NCBI GenBank assembly: GCA_946800325.1
Contig: OX326956.1
Coordinates: forward strand, 25,456,356-25,520,355
Direction: 5' to 3'
Origin: Luzula sylvatica
Taxonomy: Eukaryota > Streptophyta > Magnoliopsida > Poales > Juncaceae
Length of the DNA stretch: 64,000 bases
In this document: one piece after another, positions 44,201-55,163 of the stretch
How the letters are laid out: each line of letters opens with the position of its first letter
Position numbering within the stretch: the stretch's first letter is position 1
Position numbers and translations under genes: made by a program
Notes under the pieces: generated by a model
What the model was told of the DNA's origin: nothing
Databases searched by the model: none
The model's input: only the letters and a program-made list of their open reading frames with translations

Positions 44201-45854
44201 GAGGAAATTCATTATAACCACTGATCATGAGAGTTTAAAATATTTATTAAGTGGCAAAATAAATACCCAGTTACAACACAAAGGATTGGTGAAAATGATG
44301 GGATTAGATTACGATATCAAGTACAGAAAAGGGAGAGAAAATGTAGTAGCTGATGCGTTATCGAGAAAAGAGACTGAAATGTTAGTAGAAGAGGGAGAAT
44401 TAATGGCAGTAAGTACGGTCAGACCCGACTGGTACCAGACTGTAGAGGATAGTTACAAGGAGGATGAGAAAGTCAAGAAAATTATGGAAGGAATTGTGAT
44501 TAACCCTAATGATTTTCCTGATTTTCAATTCAAAAGTGGAATTTTGAGGTTTAAAGGGAGAGTATGTATTGGAGATCAAGAAGAGTTAAAGAATAAAATC
44601 ATCTCTGAGTTTCATGATTCACCAGTAGGTGGTCACTCTGGAATTCTGGCCACTTATCAGAGAATTAAAGGTGTTTTTCATTGGGAGGGCTTAAAAGCAA
44701 AAGTACAAAAATTTGTGCAAGAATGTGAGGTTTGCCAAGCAAATAAAGGTGAACATGTAGGCTATCCTGGACTACTTCAACCACTTCCCATACCTAAAGA
44801 AGCTTGGGAAAATGTGAGTTTAGATTTTGTAGAGGGTCTACCAAAATCAAATGGCAAAGACTCTATTTTGGTGGTGGTTGATAGACTCACGAAATATAGC
44901 CATTTCATATCCTTATCTCATCCATACAATGCTCATAATATTGCAAAAGTGTTTTTTGATAACATTTGCAAATTACATGGAGTACCAAAAGGAATTGTAA
45001 GTGATAGAGACAAAATTTTTATCAGCCAATTCTGGAAAGAAATCTTTAGAATTCAAGGGACCAAATTGCAAATGAGTACCTCTTATCACCCTCAAAGTGA
45101 TGGTCAAACCGAACGTGTAAATCAATGCTTGGAGCAATATTTGAGATGCATGACTTCAAATCATCCAAAGAAATGGGAAAATTGGTTAGCTCAAGCTGAA
45201 TATTGGTATAATACCAATTTTCATAATTCTCTGAAAAGAACCCCCTTTGAAGCTTTATATGGATATAAAGGGCCTCAAATTGAATTAGGATCAGCTCCCA
45301 ATTCTGTGAATCCTAATGTGGATGAGTGGTACAAAGAAAGGCATAAAACAATGCAAGTGATCAAGGAGAATTTGATCAAAGCTCAAGAAAGGATGAGTTA
45401 TTATGCAAATAAAAAGAGAATAGAAAGAGAGTTTGAAATTGGAGATTTTGTGTTCTTAAAACTACAACCTTATAGGCAAACAAGTGTTGCTATGAGGAAA
45501 GGAAATAAACTAAACCCTAAATATTATGGACCATTTCCTGTTACTGAGAGAATTGGGAAAGTGGCATATAAGCTTAAATTACCAACAGGATCTTTGATAC
45601 ATCCTGTTTTTCATGTATCTCAATTAAAAAAGAAGGTGGGAAGTAGAAAAACAATTGAACCTAAATTGCCATTAATTGGTGCTGATGGAGTGGTGAAAAT
45701 AGAACCTGTAGCAATCTTAGAAAGAGAAATGTACAACAAGAACAATGCTGTAGGAGTAAGGGTGAAGGTGCGTTGGTCAAATCTCTCTGATGATGAAGCT
45801 ACATGGGAGGATTACGATTCTCTTATGGAAAGGTACCCACACTTTAAACCTTGA
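41292..45854 (+). CDS. Gag-pol polyprotein of element B (chromovirus)
   Basis: Intact frame. The start is the ATG at 41292 (MPPRTRSQSKNT), since the upstream extension runs through the LTR end and primer-binding site; 1520 residues. Numbered from that Met: gag (about 130-290); Lys/Asp/Asn-rich linker; zinc knuckle C336, C339, H347, C349; protease LIDSGSTHSFID (D425); reverse transcriptase (about 620-825) with FFDD (D770, D771); RNase H (about 912-1022, SDASG and TDHES); integrase zinc finger H1108, H1115, C1145, C1148; core D1178, D1238, E1274; GPF near 1413; chromodomain-like end (about 1467-1520, VRWSNLSDDEATWEDYD). All catalytic residues are present. It is clearly homologous to element A along its length but from a different family, with unrelated LTRs. 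Confidence 0.96.
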   Translation: MPPRTRSQSKNTTSMATPNRESNLEWQGPVHQLVTDVASLQVSQVHMEEKLTAFMNEMREMMRSKDQGGNGVAQGSVSNYPDPKGKDPMRMEDAEYSNQRRDYRSDQHGYQRGGRDGDAEYRRDKGVDINPRAKAEITYFDGENPKAWINRCETYFRVCRVPDWQQVELASLYLTKDAEEWYRGYTMNRAVPNWAHFVRDLLRMFENKLLMGSVGEFHTMRQKGTVSEYKTMFERAKNLVLQEHPELTEGFFISCFVAGLNREIKSQVVVSKPRDLYEAYDNARHYEASLEAQGKEKGYSKKSKNDNKDHENNKSYEKNKEIGKINWQQKRRNNECYWCPEKFSGAHDCKFKPKNTTVHVIETIESEEFMEEEIKAREEEKKNEAEKEEIENLTITISSLNPEIKNKTIKIPAKHHGKIFSILIDSGSTHSFIDPKVAKIFKAKVSVNVPMAVTVANGARVISDGHCEGFEWEMQGKSYCYDLKVLELGTIEVVLGVDWMQSMGKFEFDYKERKIVINQGEERIELSEELLGSGGEIKLIEGPELYSLFQKNQILWAAQMNNLENETRIKKTEVGLQNRELSSLLEHFDDLFQDPHSLPPKTELDHSIPTIDGAPPIKLRPYRYAHCQKEEIEKIVREMLASGIIRHSSSPFSSPAILVGKKDGTWRMCVDYRQLNAITIKDKFPIPIIDDLLDELSGSKVFSKLDLRSGYHQIRMEEGDIYKTAFRTHAGHFEFMVMPFGLTNAPSTFQALMNRIFEPLLRKNVLVFFDDILIFSKTLEDHLNHLKLVFEILRSNQLLIKKSKCSFAVPRIEYLGHIISAEGVATDPAKIQAMSEWPKPKNLKQLRGFLGLTGYYRKFVKNYGLICKPLTELLKKNGYKWGEEADKAFERLKEAMISAPVLKLPDFEKEFEVESDASGVGIGAVLMQEGHPIAYLSQALGPKNLGRSVYEKELMAIIWATNKWRHYLQGRKFIITTDHESLKYLLSGKINTQLQHKGLVKMMGLDYDIKYRKGRENVVADALSRKETEMLVEEGELMAVSTVRPDWYQTVEDSYKEDEKVKKIMEGIVINPNDFPDFQFKSGILRFKGRVCIGDQEELKNKIISEFHDSPVGGHSGILATYQRIKGVFHWEGLKAKVQKFVQECEVCQANKGEHVGYPGLLQPLPIPKEAWENVSLDFVEGLPKSNGKDSILVVVDRLTKYSHFISLSHPYNAHNIAKVFFDNICKLHGVPKGIVSDRDKIFISQFWKEIFRIQGTKLQMSTSYHPQSDGQTERVNQCLEQYLRCMTSNHPKKWENWLAQAEYWYNTNFHNSLKRTPFEALYGYKGPQIELGSAPNSVNPNVDEWYKERHKTMQVIKENLIKAQERMSYYANKKRIEREFEIGDFVFLKLQPYRQTSVAMRKGNKLNPKYYGPFPVTERIGKVAYKLKLPTGSLIHPVFHVSQLKKKVGSRKTIEPKLPLIGADGVVKIEPVAILEREMYNKNNAVGVRVKVRWSNLSDDEATWEDYDSLMERYPHFKP

Positions 45855-45881
45855 GTCAAGGTTTATTTGAGAAAAGGGTAT

Positions 45882-46368
45882 TGTAACAGTTTATAAAACT
45901 GTTATGTAAATATTAAGAAGTGTAGGGACTTCTTTGCATTATTACGTTTTTTGAATAAACGGGTGGAGGGAGTGTAATGGGTATAGAAGTATGGTGGGTC
46001 GGATCTGGTTTATGGTTGAGCACTGGGCTGAGTTAAATGCATAACAGGAGGAGAATGGGCTGGTGGATAGAACAGGCTTTTGTAGAAGATGGGCTGAGGA
46101 AAATAAGCCACGTCAGATGCTGTTAGGAAACCGTTAAAGATTCGTTCGTATATTTACTGTTCAATGTTTTTATGTCATATATATGGTGAAGAGAGAGGAG
46201 AGAGAGTGGTTGTTAATTTTTGTTTTGTTTCAGCTATGAGCTGTTCTTTGTATGAACCCTAACTCTAATGGAGATCTGGTGAGATCCATTATTGTTGAGA
46301 GACCTCTTTTTATACAAATTAATCCTCATTTTCTGTGAAAATTGTCTTGAGAGTGTCAGTACATCACA
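45882..46368 (+). repeat. 3' LTR of element B
   Basis: 487 bp, one base different from the 5' LTR by eye. Confidence 0.95.
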
Positions 46369-46373
46369 ATCTA

Positions 46374-47454
46374 CGCAATGAAAGAAACAATTTTAATAGG
46401 CAGAAACTTAATCAAAACGAGTTAATTAAGGGCTGAAATGCAAGTGAAAGAGCAAAGATTCAATTCAAACAAGAAACATTCATTCACACAAACAAGCAAA
46501 GATTCACACTCTTTACACAAGTCCAATTCAGTTTATACTACAAGAATTTAAAGAAAGGAAAGAAAACACCTAGAGAGATGAAGAAAGCTTCGAGTCTCGT
46601 CGTAAATGCCTTCCTCGTTGGTTGAGATGCGTAGAAAGCTAGTCACCTTGCACAACGTGTTCCTTTTGTACCGATTCGCTCGCCGATCGAAGAAAGCTCC
46701 AAACCGGTTACGTGAACTTGAGATTTGCAAGGAACCAATTGGAAGAAAGCTCCCAATCGATTAGAGTAAGCTCGACTCCTTGCTCGCGCGGATTCGGACG
46801 AAGGAAGCTCCTATCCAAAACCTCACAACTCGATCTTCGTTGAAGTGTAGATCGATCCACCGAATGAAGAAAGCTTCTACTCGTTGATCAATCCTGGGAA
46901 TTATCGTTCGTATTTGCAATTCTTGTGTGTTCTTGAAAGTTCTTGGACTTGCTTAAGAGGGAGAGAGTTCGAGAGAGAGAGAGAGGGCAGAAAAATGGTG
47001 AAGAGAATGTAATCCTGCCCCAAGGGCCTTTGGGGTCTATTTATAGTGCATTAGGAGCCTTCCCATTGGTCTAGAGATTGTTGAGAGGATTGAGGGTAGT
47101 TTGGTAATTGTAGGTGAGGTAGGTGGGCTGAATGGTGGTTAAAGTGTGAGTGGTTTTCGTATAGAATTTGGTGTAGACTTTTGTGTGGTAGATTTCTTGC
47201 CTCCTTCTTCATACGTGTACCGAAATGGACATTATAATATATCGATTTTATCGGCGCGAGGAGAGGAAGACAACTACACTGTTGGAATGCCAAAAACTTT
47301 CGCCCAAAAACCTAAAATTATCAATAAAACACACTTAGTGATGAAATATTCTTGCTATCTCATATATGAACAATTATATATATAAAGTTGTGATTCAAAA
47401 GGGCTAAAATCCCCAAATTAGATATCAAAAAAGTGCTTTATTTTCCTCTTATCA
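46374..47454 (-). repeat. 5' LTR of element C, outer part
   Basis: Continuation of the LTR split by element B. Contains the minus-strand TATA box corresponding to 37167-37176 and the GAAGAAAGCTYC-like words. Compared with the 3' LTR it lacks the 18-bp duplication and shows a few substitutions. Confidence 0.85.
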
Positions 47455-49769
47455 AATTATCAAGTCTCGTAGTCGATTTGTGATTATCTGTCATATCTTT
47501 TTGGGGCGCAACCATTTGTAGTGACCTGCAGGCATTTAATAAAGTACGACGGATATTTTGAAAGCTACCGTAAGCATATTTTGGAAAGAGTGGTGATACA
47601 TGCCCCTTTGGAAAGAGTGGTGATACATGTCCCCCTTAAAATTTCCTAGATTGATTGATGTGTTGACGTCTGTATTAATGATGGTGGTAAACCATGATTA
47701 TTTAATTTTTTCAATCATATATAAGAAAAGCAGGTAAAAAAATTCATTGTTTCACACATCATTAATTTATTTAATATTTTTAACAACTTTGTTTACCACC
47801 ATTTATAATTAATGAAATTAAAATCTATAAATTTGGAAATGAAGTTATTGAACTAAATTAATATACTATTTAACATGTGTTAAACGGATACACGTGAATA
47901 AAACCATCGTAAAAAATAAACAAAAATATAATAATGAAAATGAAAATAATAATTTCACAAAAATTAGAAAATAAAAATGAAATTATTTTTCTTTTAAAAA
48001 TATTGAAAATAAAATAATAAAAATTTGTTCAAATAAATATAACTTATCATGTGTTAAACTAAATATAATAAAAATATTAAATAAACCAAATTATTTTTTA
48101 ATACTTTGGGTTACCACCTAATAAATACAGCTTGTCACTTATTTTAAAATTTAATGTATATATATTATATATTGATAACACATCAATATATTGAGGAAAT
48201 ATTTAAACGACAATTAAAGGTATAAAGGAAAAGTAATTTAAAATACTATCAGAATTAGCATATTAATCAAGGGAAGTCGTAATGGCTAACCCTTCATCGC
48301 TTCACTTAGTCATTCATATGACTAACCGCTCGTTTTTGTTTCTTTGCATGTGATGTTATCGGGTTAGGAGCTACAACGGATGAGGTGAATCCGTGAGAGA
48401 CGATAAGGACCGTCTTCTTGTTACTTTAGGCAATAGACATAGTATGTTCTTTATTTCTTATTGTGATTATGTGTGTGAATTGAGATGTATGAACGTTACA
48501 CTATGTTTGGTGTCATAATTCAAAACCTTGTGTTAATTGAACGCGGCAAAGATTGTTACGTCCTAAATTGATTTGGGCGTGACATTCTCCAAATCCTCAT
48601 CTTTGTCCAAATTCCAAAACACCTATATTTCTTCTCACATATGTGAGAATCTTCTCCAAAAATATTTCAATTATTTTGGGGATTCAATATTGTAAGAGAC
48701 TTGGTTTGATAGTTTAATGACAAAATTAGGAAGCAATGATTGGTTTAATTTTCATAATGACTTGTAGCAAAAAGGATAGTCACAAACACAAACCACAAAT
48801 TTATTTTCGAAATTATGTTTTACATATAAATTGGAGATGGATCTCACATAAATACAAATTAGTTTTTATCATAAAAATTATTTGGGAAATAAATTTGTGG
48901 TTGTGTTTGTGGATCTATATTCTTTGTGACTTGTAATATATGAATATGGGTTTGGGAAATAATACCATAAAAAAGGAAGTAGAGAGAGAGAGAGAAGGAT
49001 GCCTATTGATGCAAGAAACGAGGAGAGAGGGGTTATTACTTATTAGACTGTCAATGGTTATATCCATTTAGCTCTTATCTATCAGATAATGGTGATGATC
49101 GTCATTCCAATATTAGAAAAATCATTGAATTTTATCTTATTAAGTAATTAAAGAGGTTTAACATTTAACAGTGATATATTAAAGGGGTATTTTAGTGATT
49201 TTCATTATTAAATAGATTGACAATCTTAATATACGTGCGAGTGGCGAGTCCCCGACCCGACCCGACCCCCCCCCCCCACCCCCCCCCCCCACCCCCCCCC
49301 CCCCCATGCAGTCCCCGAAAAATGTAGATTCTGAAATTGAAAAAATACGCAAGTAATGAAAAACGTCTTGAGGGATTTTCAGCATTAAAAGGATAGCTAT
49401 GAAACTTCCTACAATCTTGGTGCAGCGACTTATTTGCAATTGAAAAAATTCGGTGCTTTGAAAACCTGAAAAATGAAGAGGTCGATTAGATTCTGAAATT
49501 TGTACAAAATATTAGCAAATAAAACCGAGACTAGCAATCAGCACAAGTGAAATAAGAAATTGAGATAATAATAAGGTCAGTCAGTTGCCTTCGTCGGAGC
49601 AATGGCGCAGTCCCCTTTAGATTTTGACTCGGTCTCCTTCATCACCGTTAGATTCTGGTACGCTGCCTTCGACATCCGACAAGAGATTTCTCATAGATGT
49701 AATCCCTGCATTGGCTCTCGACCCGCTTCATTAATGACTGTTCAAAATAGAAAAAAGAAAACGAAATTA
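47455..49769. other. Spacer, no gene seen
   Basis: AT-rich. Begins with the right half of the tandem repeat split by element C. A 27-bp word (TTTGGAAAGAGTGGTGATAC) is repeated twice near 47580-47630. A C-rich tract lies at 49266-49305. The open frame at 49602 (MAQSPLDFDS..) is interrupted by element D at 49770 and matches no family I know. Confidence 0.45.
49266..49305. repeat. C-rich homopolymer tract
   Basis: About 40 bases of C broken only by two A, preceded by CCCGACCCGACC. Likely unstable; the minus strand is G-quadruplex-prone. Confidence 0.9.
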
Positions 49770-49774
49770 ATAAC

Positions 49775-50119
49775 TGTTAATAAGCCCAAACCCATACATA
49801 TATTTATCAAGTTTAATTAGCCCAAATAATTTTAGGGAAAGATTATTTTAAGGAAAGAAAGTTAGGAAATAATTATGGGGCAGATTTTAATTATAAGGAA
49901 ATTAGTTTAGGAAATAGTTTTTAAGGCAATGTTTAATTCCTTGTATCTCAAGTTTATTGAGCCTATAAATAGGGCTTGGATGGTTAGCAATTATATCATC
50001 AAATATCAATTAGAAAAGAGAGAAAGACTTGTAAGAGACTATTAGAATTATAAGAGAGAGTTATTTGTTTATTAGAAATTCCTATTAGAAATCCATATTC
50101 GAATCCCGTATTACCAACA
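49775..50119 (+). repeat. 5' LTR of element D
   Basis: 345 bp, TGTTAA..CCAACA. Carries a TATA box CTATAAATAG at 49963-49972. Confidence 0.95.
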
Positions 50120-50135
50120 AATTGGCATCAGAGCG

Positions 50136-51437
50136 ATGACGAGTTCTGGGAGTGCTTTTGGCCATATACCACTACCGCGATTGACGAAGACGAATTACGA
50201 AGTATGGAGTATCCAGATGCGGGCGTTACTCGGTGCGCAAGATGTTTGGGAGATAGTCGAAGCTGGCTACGTGGAACCGGTTGCCGAAACGGAGCAGACG
50301 GTAAACCAATTAAAAGCAATGAAAGAGAAACGAGTGAAGGACAAGACCGCCATGTACCTGTTGTACCAAGCTGTAGACGAGTCGGGTTTTCAGAAGATTG
50401 CCGGCGCGAAAACTTCGAAGGAAGCATGGGACACTTTGGAGAGGGTGTTCAAGGGTGCCGACCGAGTGAAGCAAGTAAGGCTTCAGACTTTGCGAGGCGA
50501 ATTGGAGTCCATGAAGATGAAGGAATCAGAGGGAGTATCCGACTACATCTCGCGTGTACAAGCAGTAGCGAATCAGTTAAAGGGCAACGGAGAAGCTCTA
50601 ACCGACGCAAGAGTTGTTGAGAAGATTCTACGATCTCTGACCGAGAAGTTCGAAAACGTGGTGTGCGCTATTGAAGAGTCGAAAGATTTAGATCAAATGA
50701 CCGTTGATGAATTGGCAGGTTCACTCGAGGCACACGAGCAGCGAAAGAAAAAGAAGGAGAACGAGGCACACCAAGAAGCTCTGCAAGTCAAGACGACCAT
50801 AGATGAAGACAAGGCGATGTACGCTGAGAACAATCGAGGAAGAGGACGCGGCCGTGGAGGTCGATTTGGTGGTCGAGGCAGAGGCGGAAACTATAATTCC
50901 GAAGAAAAGAAGCAACCGAATCAGCAAAATTGGCGCGGCCGAGGACGAGGTCGTGGACGAGGAAGCTGGTCGAGTCGAGCAAGTGTCGAGTGTTACAACT
51001 GCGGCAAGCCTGGACATTACGCGAAGGAGTGCTGGTCCGAGAAAAAGGTAAAAGAAAATGCCAACCTAGTAGAGAAGGAGGCAACTGATGGTGTTCTCAT
51101 GATGGCTCACAAAGACACCACATCGGAGAGCGATACAATCTGGTACCTCGACACCGGCGCAAGCAACCACATGTGCGGACACAAACACCTTTTCGTAGAG
51201 ATGAAGGAGCTAGACGATGGGCACGTGTCATTTGGAGATGTGTCAAAGGTCCAAGTAAATGGTAAAGGTAAAATTCGATTCTATCAGAAGGATGGTAAAG
51301 AAGGACATATCGAAAATGTCTATTACGTGCCTAAGATGAAGAGCAACATAATCAGCATGGGGCAACTATTGGAGAGAGGATACTCGGTCTTCATGAAAGA
51401 TCGAACGATGCAGCGAAGGACAAGCAAGGTCAATTAG
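50136..51437 (+). pseudogene. Gag and protease part of copia element D
   Basis: 433 codons from an ATG just after the primer-binding site. Copia-type gag (UBN2 family, about 20-200); an Arg-Gly-rich segment (about 234-280, repeated GRGRGR); zinc knuckle C286, C289, H294, C299 in CYNCGKPGHYAKEC; protease active site WYLDTGASNHMCG (D339). The reading frame is lost near 51413, about 70 codons after the active site: the following residues no longer fit the family, while the correct frame resumes one base out of phase. In copia the polyprotein is normally a single frame, so this is a one-base loss or equivalent. Confidence 0.9.
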
Positions 51438-53279
51438 TTGCACGTGTTGAGATGGCGAAGAATCGAATGTTCAAGCTCAACCTGAGAAGTGTGCAGAGAA
51501 TGTGCTTACGAGTCGACATGGAGGATAAAGCTTGGCTCTGGCATTTGCGGTTTGGACACTTGCACTATGGAGGCTTGCGAGAGTTGGCAAAGAAGGACAT
51601 GGTGCACGGTCTGCCAGATATGGACTACACGAGCAGATTTTGCGAAGGTTGCGTACTCGGTAAACATGCAAGAGTCCCATTTCAGAAGAAGGCAAAATAT
51701 GAAGCAGCAAACCCTCTCGAGCTGGTGCACACCGACATTTGTGGTCCGATCACACCGAAATCATTCAGTGAGAAAAGATATTTTATTACATTCGTTGATG
51801 ATTACACTAGGAGGACCTGGGTTTATTTTTTGAAGGAAAAATCCGAGGCATTCGAAGTGTTCAAGAGGTTCAAGGTGCTTGTCGAGAAGATGACCGGGCG
51901 ATACATCAAAGCTTTGCGGTCAGATAGAGGTGGTGAGTACACGTCAACCGCATTTACGAGCTTTTGTGAGGAGCAAGGGATTAAGAGATTCTTGACTGCG
52001 CCATACTCGCCTCAGCAAAATGGTGTGGCCGAGAGGAAGAACCGGACCATTCTCGACATGGTTCGATCGATGTTGAAGAGCAAAGGAGTGCCAAAAGAAT
52101 TTTGGGCCGAGGCGGTACAGTGTGCGGTGTATGTACAAAATCGATGTCCTCATGCGAAATTAGGCGAGAAAACACCTCAAGAAGCGTGGAGCGGCATGAA
52201 ACCGACGGTGTCGCATTTCAAGGTGTTCGGAAGTGTGGCGTATGCACATGTACCAGATCAAAGGAGGACGAAGCTCGATGATAAAAGCAAGAAGTTCGTG
52301 TTCATTGGATATGACGAGAAAACGAAGGCATACAAGTTGTACGACCCGATTGAAAGAAAAGTTGTGGTGAGCCGAGATGTCCATGTGAATGAGAAGAGCG
52401 CATGGGACTGGAATAAGAAGTGTGAGATGGAAAATGAGGAGGCCGAGTCAGAAGAGTCCGAGAAAGAAGAATCCTCAATTGTTGTACCGACTAGCCCCGA
52501 ATTACCTGATGATGAAGACGAGCCGAGACAGACACGCACGAGGAGCTTACGAGAGTTGTATGATGCAACTAGTGAGGTACATCTTGTTTGTCTTTTGGCA
52601 GATGCGGAGAATATTTCCTTTGAAGAAGCCGTGAGAAACAAGAAATGGCAAGCTGCGATGGATGAAGAGATTGGGGCTATCGAGAAAAACAAGACGTGGG
52701 ACTTGGTCGAGTTACCAAAAGGATGCAGGCCCATAGGAGTGAAGTGGGTGTACAAAAAGAAGATGAATGCTCAAGGCGAGATCGAAAGGTACAAGGCTCG
52801 ATTGGTGGCGAAGGGGTATCGGCAACAGGCCGGTATTGATTACGACGAGGTTTTCGCTCCTGTTGCGAGAATGGAGACGATCCGACTTCTCATATCTCAA
52901 GCAGCTCAATTCAAGTGGCCGATCTATCAGATGGACGTGAAATCAGCATTTCTGAATGGCGTGCTCGAAGAAGAAGTCTATGTCGAGCAACCACCTGGTT
53001 ACGTGAAAGCTGGAAAAGAAGGAAAGGTGTTGAAGTTGAGAAAGGCGTTGTACGGGCTCAAGCAGGCACCTCGAGCATGGAATACCCGAATCGACACATA
53101 CTTCAAGAAGACCGGATTTGTACAGTGCCCATACGAGCATGCATTGTACGTGAGGAAGAAGGAAAAAGATGTGTTGTTTGTTGCTCTCTATGTTGATGAT
53201 CTGATTTTCATGGGGAGTAATGAAAAGATGGCGAAGGAATTCAAAGAAGTGATGACGCGAGAATTCGAGATGACAGATT
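51415..53279 (+). pseudogene. Integrase and reverse transcriptase part of copia element D
   Basis: Continues the polyprotein in another frame; first ATG at 51452. Numbered from there: integrase zinc finger H31, H36 (or H38), C64, C67; integrase core D95, D158, E194; acidic linker (about 325-365); reverse transcriptase from about 405 with KWVYKKK, the KARLVAKGY block, [11 protein letters not shown], and the catalytic YVDD (Y580-D583). The native frame ends at EFEMTDL, where the solo LTR begins at 53280; a further 34 codons are read from the LTR before a stop. The reverse transcriptase C-terminal part and RNase H continue at 54281. Confidence 0.92.
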
Positions 53280-54280
53280 TGCTGGGGAATATCCTCGACC
53301 CCGGGCCCGCGCAGCGGAATGAAGGCCCGGTCCGATTCCCCGATTCCCGAGATCACGCCATGACTTCGAGGGTACGATGCGAATAGAAGGATAGATCTAT
53401 ACTAGCGTGAAATTGATCACGCACGAAGGGTTGATCGCCGCCTTCTATCTCCTGTCACGTTGGTGACAATCCGCGCGTCCCATACCACGCGTCTTTCACC
53501 GTTCGTTGACCGTCTTCTCACTCCTTGAGTCGATCACAATCCAAGAGCCACAATTGTCGCTCCTCTACTTGTATCCACCGTGAGTCGCAAGACGTCGGTC
53601 GCGGATGCACCTGCCTAGACGATGCACCGGCGAACTTGCTCGATCTAATCGATTCTCTATTACTCGAGAAACTCCTTTCTCGATTTCTCTCTCTTCGCAC
53701 CCTTTCACTCACTAAAGATCAAATCTGAATTTGCTCTTTTTCTTGTGTATATTGGGCAGAATAATCACTTGCTTAGAATGATTCAACTGATCTGGATGAG
53801 AGAGAAAGTATCCTATTTATACCTAATAGGATCAGGATTAGCCAAAAGGCATGTATATCCAATATACACCCTCTCACACAGAAAACTGCATGAACCTGGT
53901 CAGTATTCTGTCATTTCGAAATTGATAAATTTCTCAGACAGAAAATCACCCAACATGAAAGTTGTAGATAATCTAATTATTTACACAACCCAATTTGGCC
54001 CAGCCCAATTGGAGTTCGTATGCAAAAGTTATGACTGTTTTACTAACTGTATGTCATACTGTTGCACCCTTTCGGTATTTCACACAAACGACACTAATAT
54101 TTCGTTCATATGAAATATATTTCTACATGAAGGTTATAGATAATCTAATTATCTATATAACCCAATTTGAACCATTCAAATCGGATTTTCCCACTGACAG
54201 TTATGGCCACGAATGTACGACTACATTCGTTTATCCTTGTGTACACTTTTACGGTTGATCCTGAAACTGTATTTCCTTCA
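53280..54280 (-). mobile_element. Solo LTR inserted in the copia reverse transcriptase
   Basis: 1001-bp insertion with 5-bp target duplication AGATT (53275-53279 and 54281-54285). Plus-strand ends are TGCTGGGGAATATC and ATTTCCTTCA, giving TG..CA. On the minus strand TATAAATAGGATACTTTC lies near 53805-53825, a promoter-like TATA region, so the LTR is in minus orientation. No internal region, primer-binding site or second LTR is present, as expected after LTR-LTR recombination. It contains a diverged internal repeat (GTAGATAATCTAATTATTTA and ATAGATAATCTAATTATCTA, about 175 bases apart). The left part is GC-rich, the right AT-rich. Confidence 0.85.
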
Positions 54281-55163
54281 AGATTTGGGTCTGATGAAAT
54301 ACTTCCTTGGCCTCGAAGTTAAACAAGGTGAGTCAGGAATTTTTGTATCGCAGGAGGCATACGCGAAGGATATCCTGAAGAGGTACAAGATGGAGGACAG
54401 CAACCCAGTGGCGACCCCGATGGAGCTCGGTGCGAAACTCTCTAAATTTGAGGGAGGAGACAGAGTTGATCCGAGCAAATTTAGAAGTTTGGTTGGGAGC
54501 TTGCGGTACCTTACTTGTACTAGGCCCGACATTGCGTATAGTGTTGGGGTGGTGAGTCGATTCATGGAGGAACCGAGACATTCACACTGGAAAGCGATAA
54601 AAAGGATTCTTCGGTACATTCGAGGTACGGAATCACTCGGGCTATATTACTCGAGGACGGACGAATACAAGCTGGTGGGCTACTCGGACAGTGATTGGTG
54701 TGGAGATGTTGACGATCGAAAAAGCACAGCAGGTTATGTGTTTTACATGGGAGATACTGCGTTTACGTGGCTTTCGAAGAAACAGCCAATAGTGACGCTA
54801 TCGACGTGCGAGGCGGAATACGTGGCAGCATCGTGGTGTGTGTGCCATGCGACATGGTTAAGGAACTTGTTGCACGAGTTGAAGATGACGCAACACGATG
54901 CGACTGAGATACGAGTCGACAATAAATCCGCAATCGAGCTAGCAAAGAATCCGGTCCATCATGAGAGGAGTAAGCACATTGATGTGCGTTTTCATTTCAT
55001 TCGAGAGCAGGTGAAGAAAGGCGATATGCGAATGATTCATGTGGCGAGCCAGGATCAGGTAGCAGACATCTTCACGAAGCCGCTTCCGACAGCGCTGTTT
55101 GAGAACTTGAAGACGATGATTGGGATGAAGAATAGGCTTGAGCTTAAGGGAGGAATTTGTTAA
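54281..55163 (+). pseudogene. Reverse transcriptase end and RNase H of copia element D
   Basis: Resumes exactly at the target duplication with DLGLMKYFLGLEV and runs to a stop at 55163, inside the 3' LTR start. About 293 residues: end of reverse transcriptase (TPMELGAKL, RSLVGSLRYL), then RNase H with YSDSDWCGD, STAGYVF, LSTCEAEYVAA and VDNKSAIELAKNP, ending KNRLELKGGIC. The sequence is undamaged apart from the upstream insertion. Confidence 0.93.

Larger units (their letters stand above)
40750..46373 (+). mobile_element. Complete Ty3/gypsy chromovirus, element B, nested in C
   Basis: Element 40755-46368, flanked by the target duplication ATCTA (40750-40754 and 46369-46373). LTRs 40755-41241 and 45882-46368 are both 487 bp, TGTAAC..CATCACA, with one difference seen (GGGCTAAGG versus GGGCTGAGG). 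The primer-binding site is an exact initiator-Met type TGGTATCAGAGC at 41244-41255, and the purine tract GAGAAAAGGG lies near 45870. The gag-pol frame is intact, so the element may be autonomous. It interrupts the 5' LTR of element C, which is therefore older. Confidence 0.96.
36161..47454 (-). mobile_element. Non-autonomous LTR retrotransposon, element C, split by element B
   Basis: LTR element in minus orientation. The 3' LTR is 36161-37584. The 5' LTR is 40347-40754 plus 46374-47454, interrupted by element B. The primer-binding site (complement of 40327-40344, TGGCGCCGCTGCCGGGGA) is two bases inside the 5' LTR and resembles the Athila/Tat type. The purine tract AAGTGTGGGGGTA is at 37587-37599. 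The 2.8-kb interior has one gag-like frame and no protease, reverse transcriptase or integrase, so it depends on another element (LARD-like). Likely target duplication ATTTA/AATTA, one mismatch. The 3' LTR lacks about 83 bp of its outer end and has an 18-bp internal duplication. Few base differences elsewhere suggest a recent insertion. Confidence 0.85.

Noticed and set aside
49179..49439. Open frame with a poly-Gly stretch on the minus strand
   Set aside because: Glycine run comes from the C homopolymer; no domain.
50095..50119. tRNA-like TTCGAATCCC near the end of the copia LTR
   Set aside because: Resembles a B box, but no cloverleaf or A box is present; it is LTR sequence repeated at the other end.
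50204..50620. 138-codon frame overlapping copia gag
   Set aside because: Shadow of the gag frame; the true frame carries the zinc knuckle and protease.
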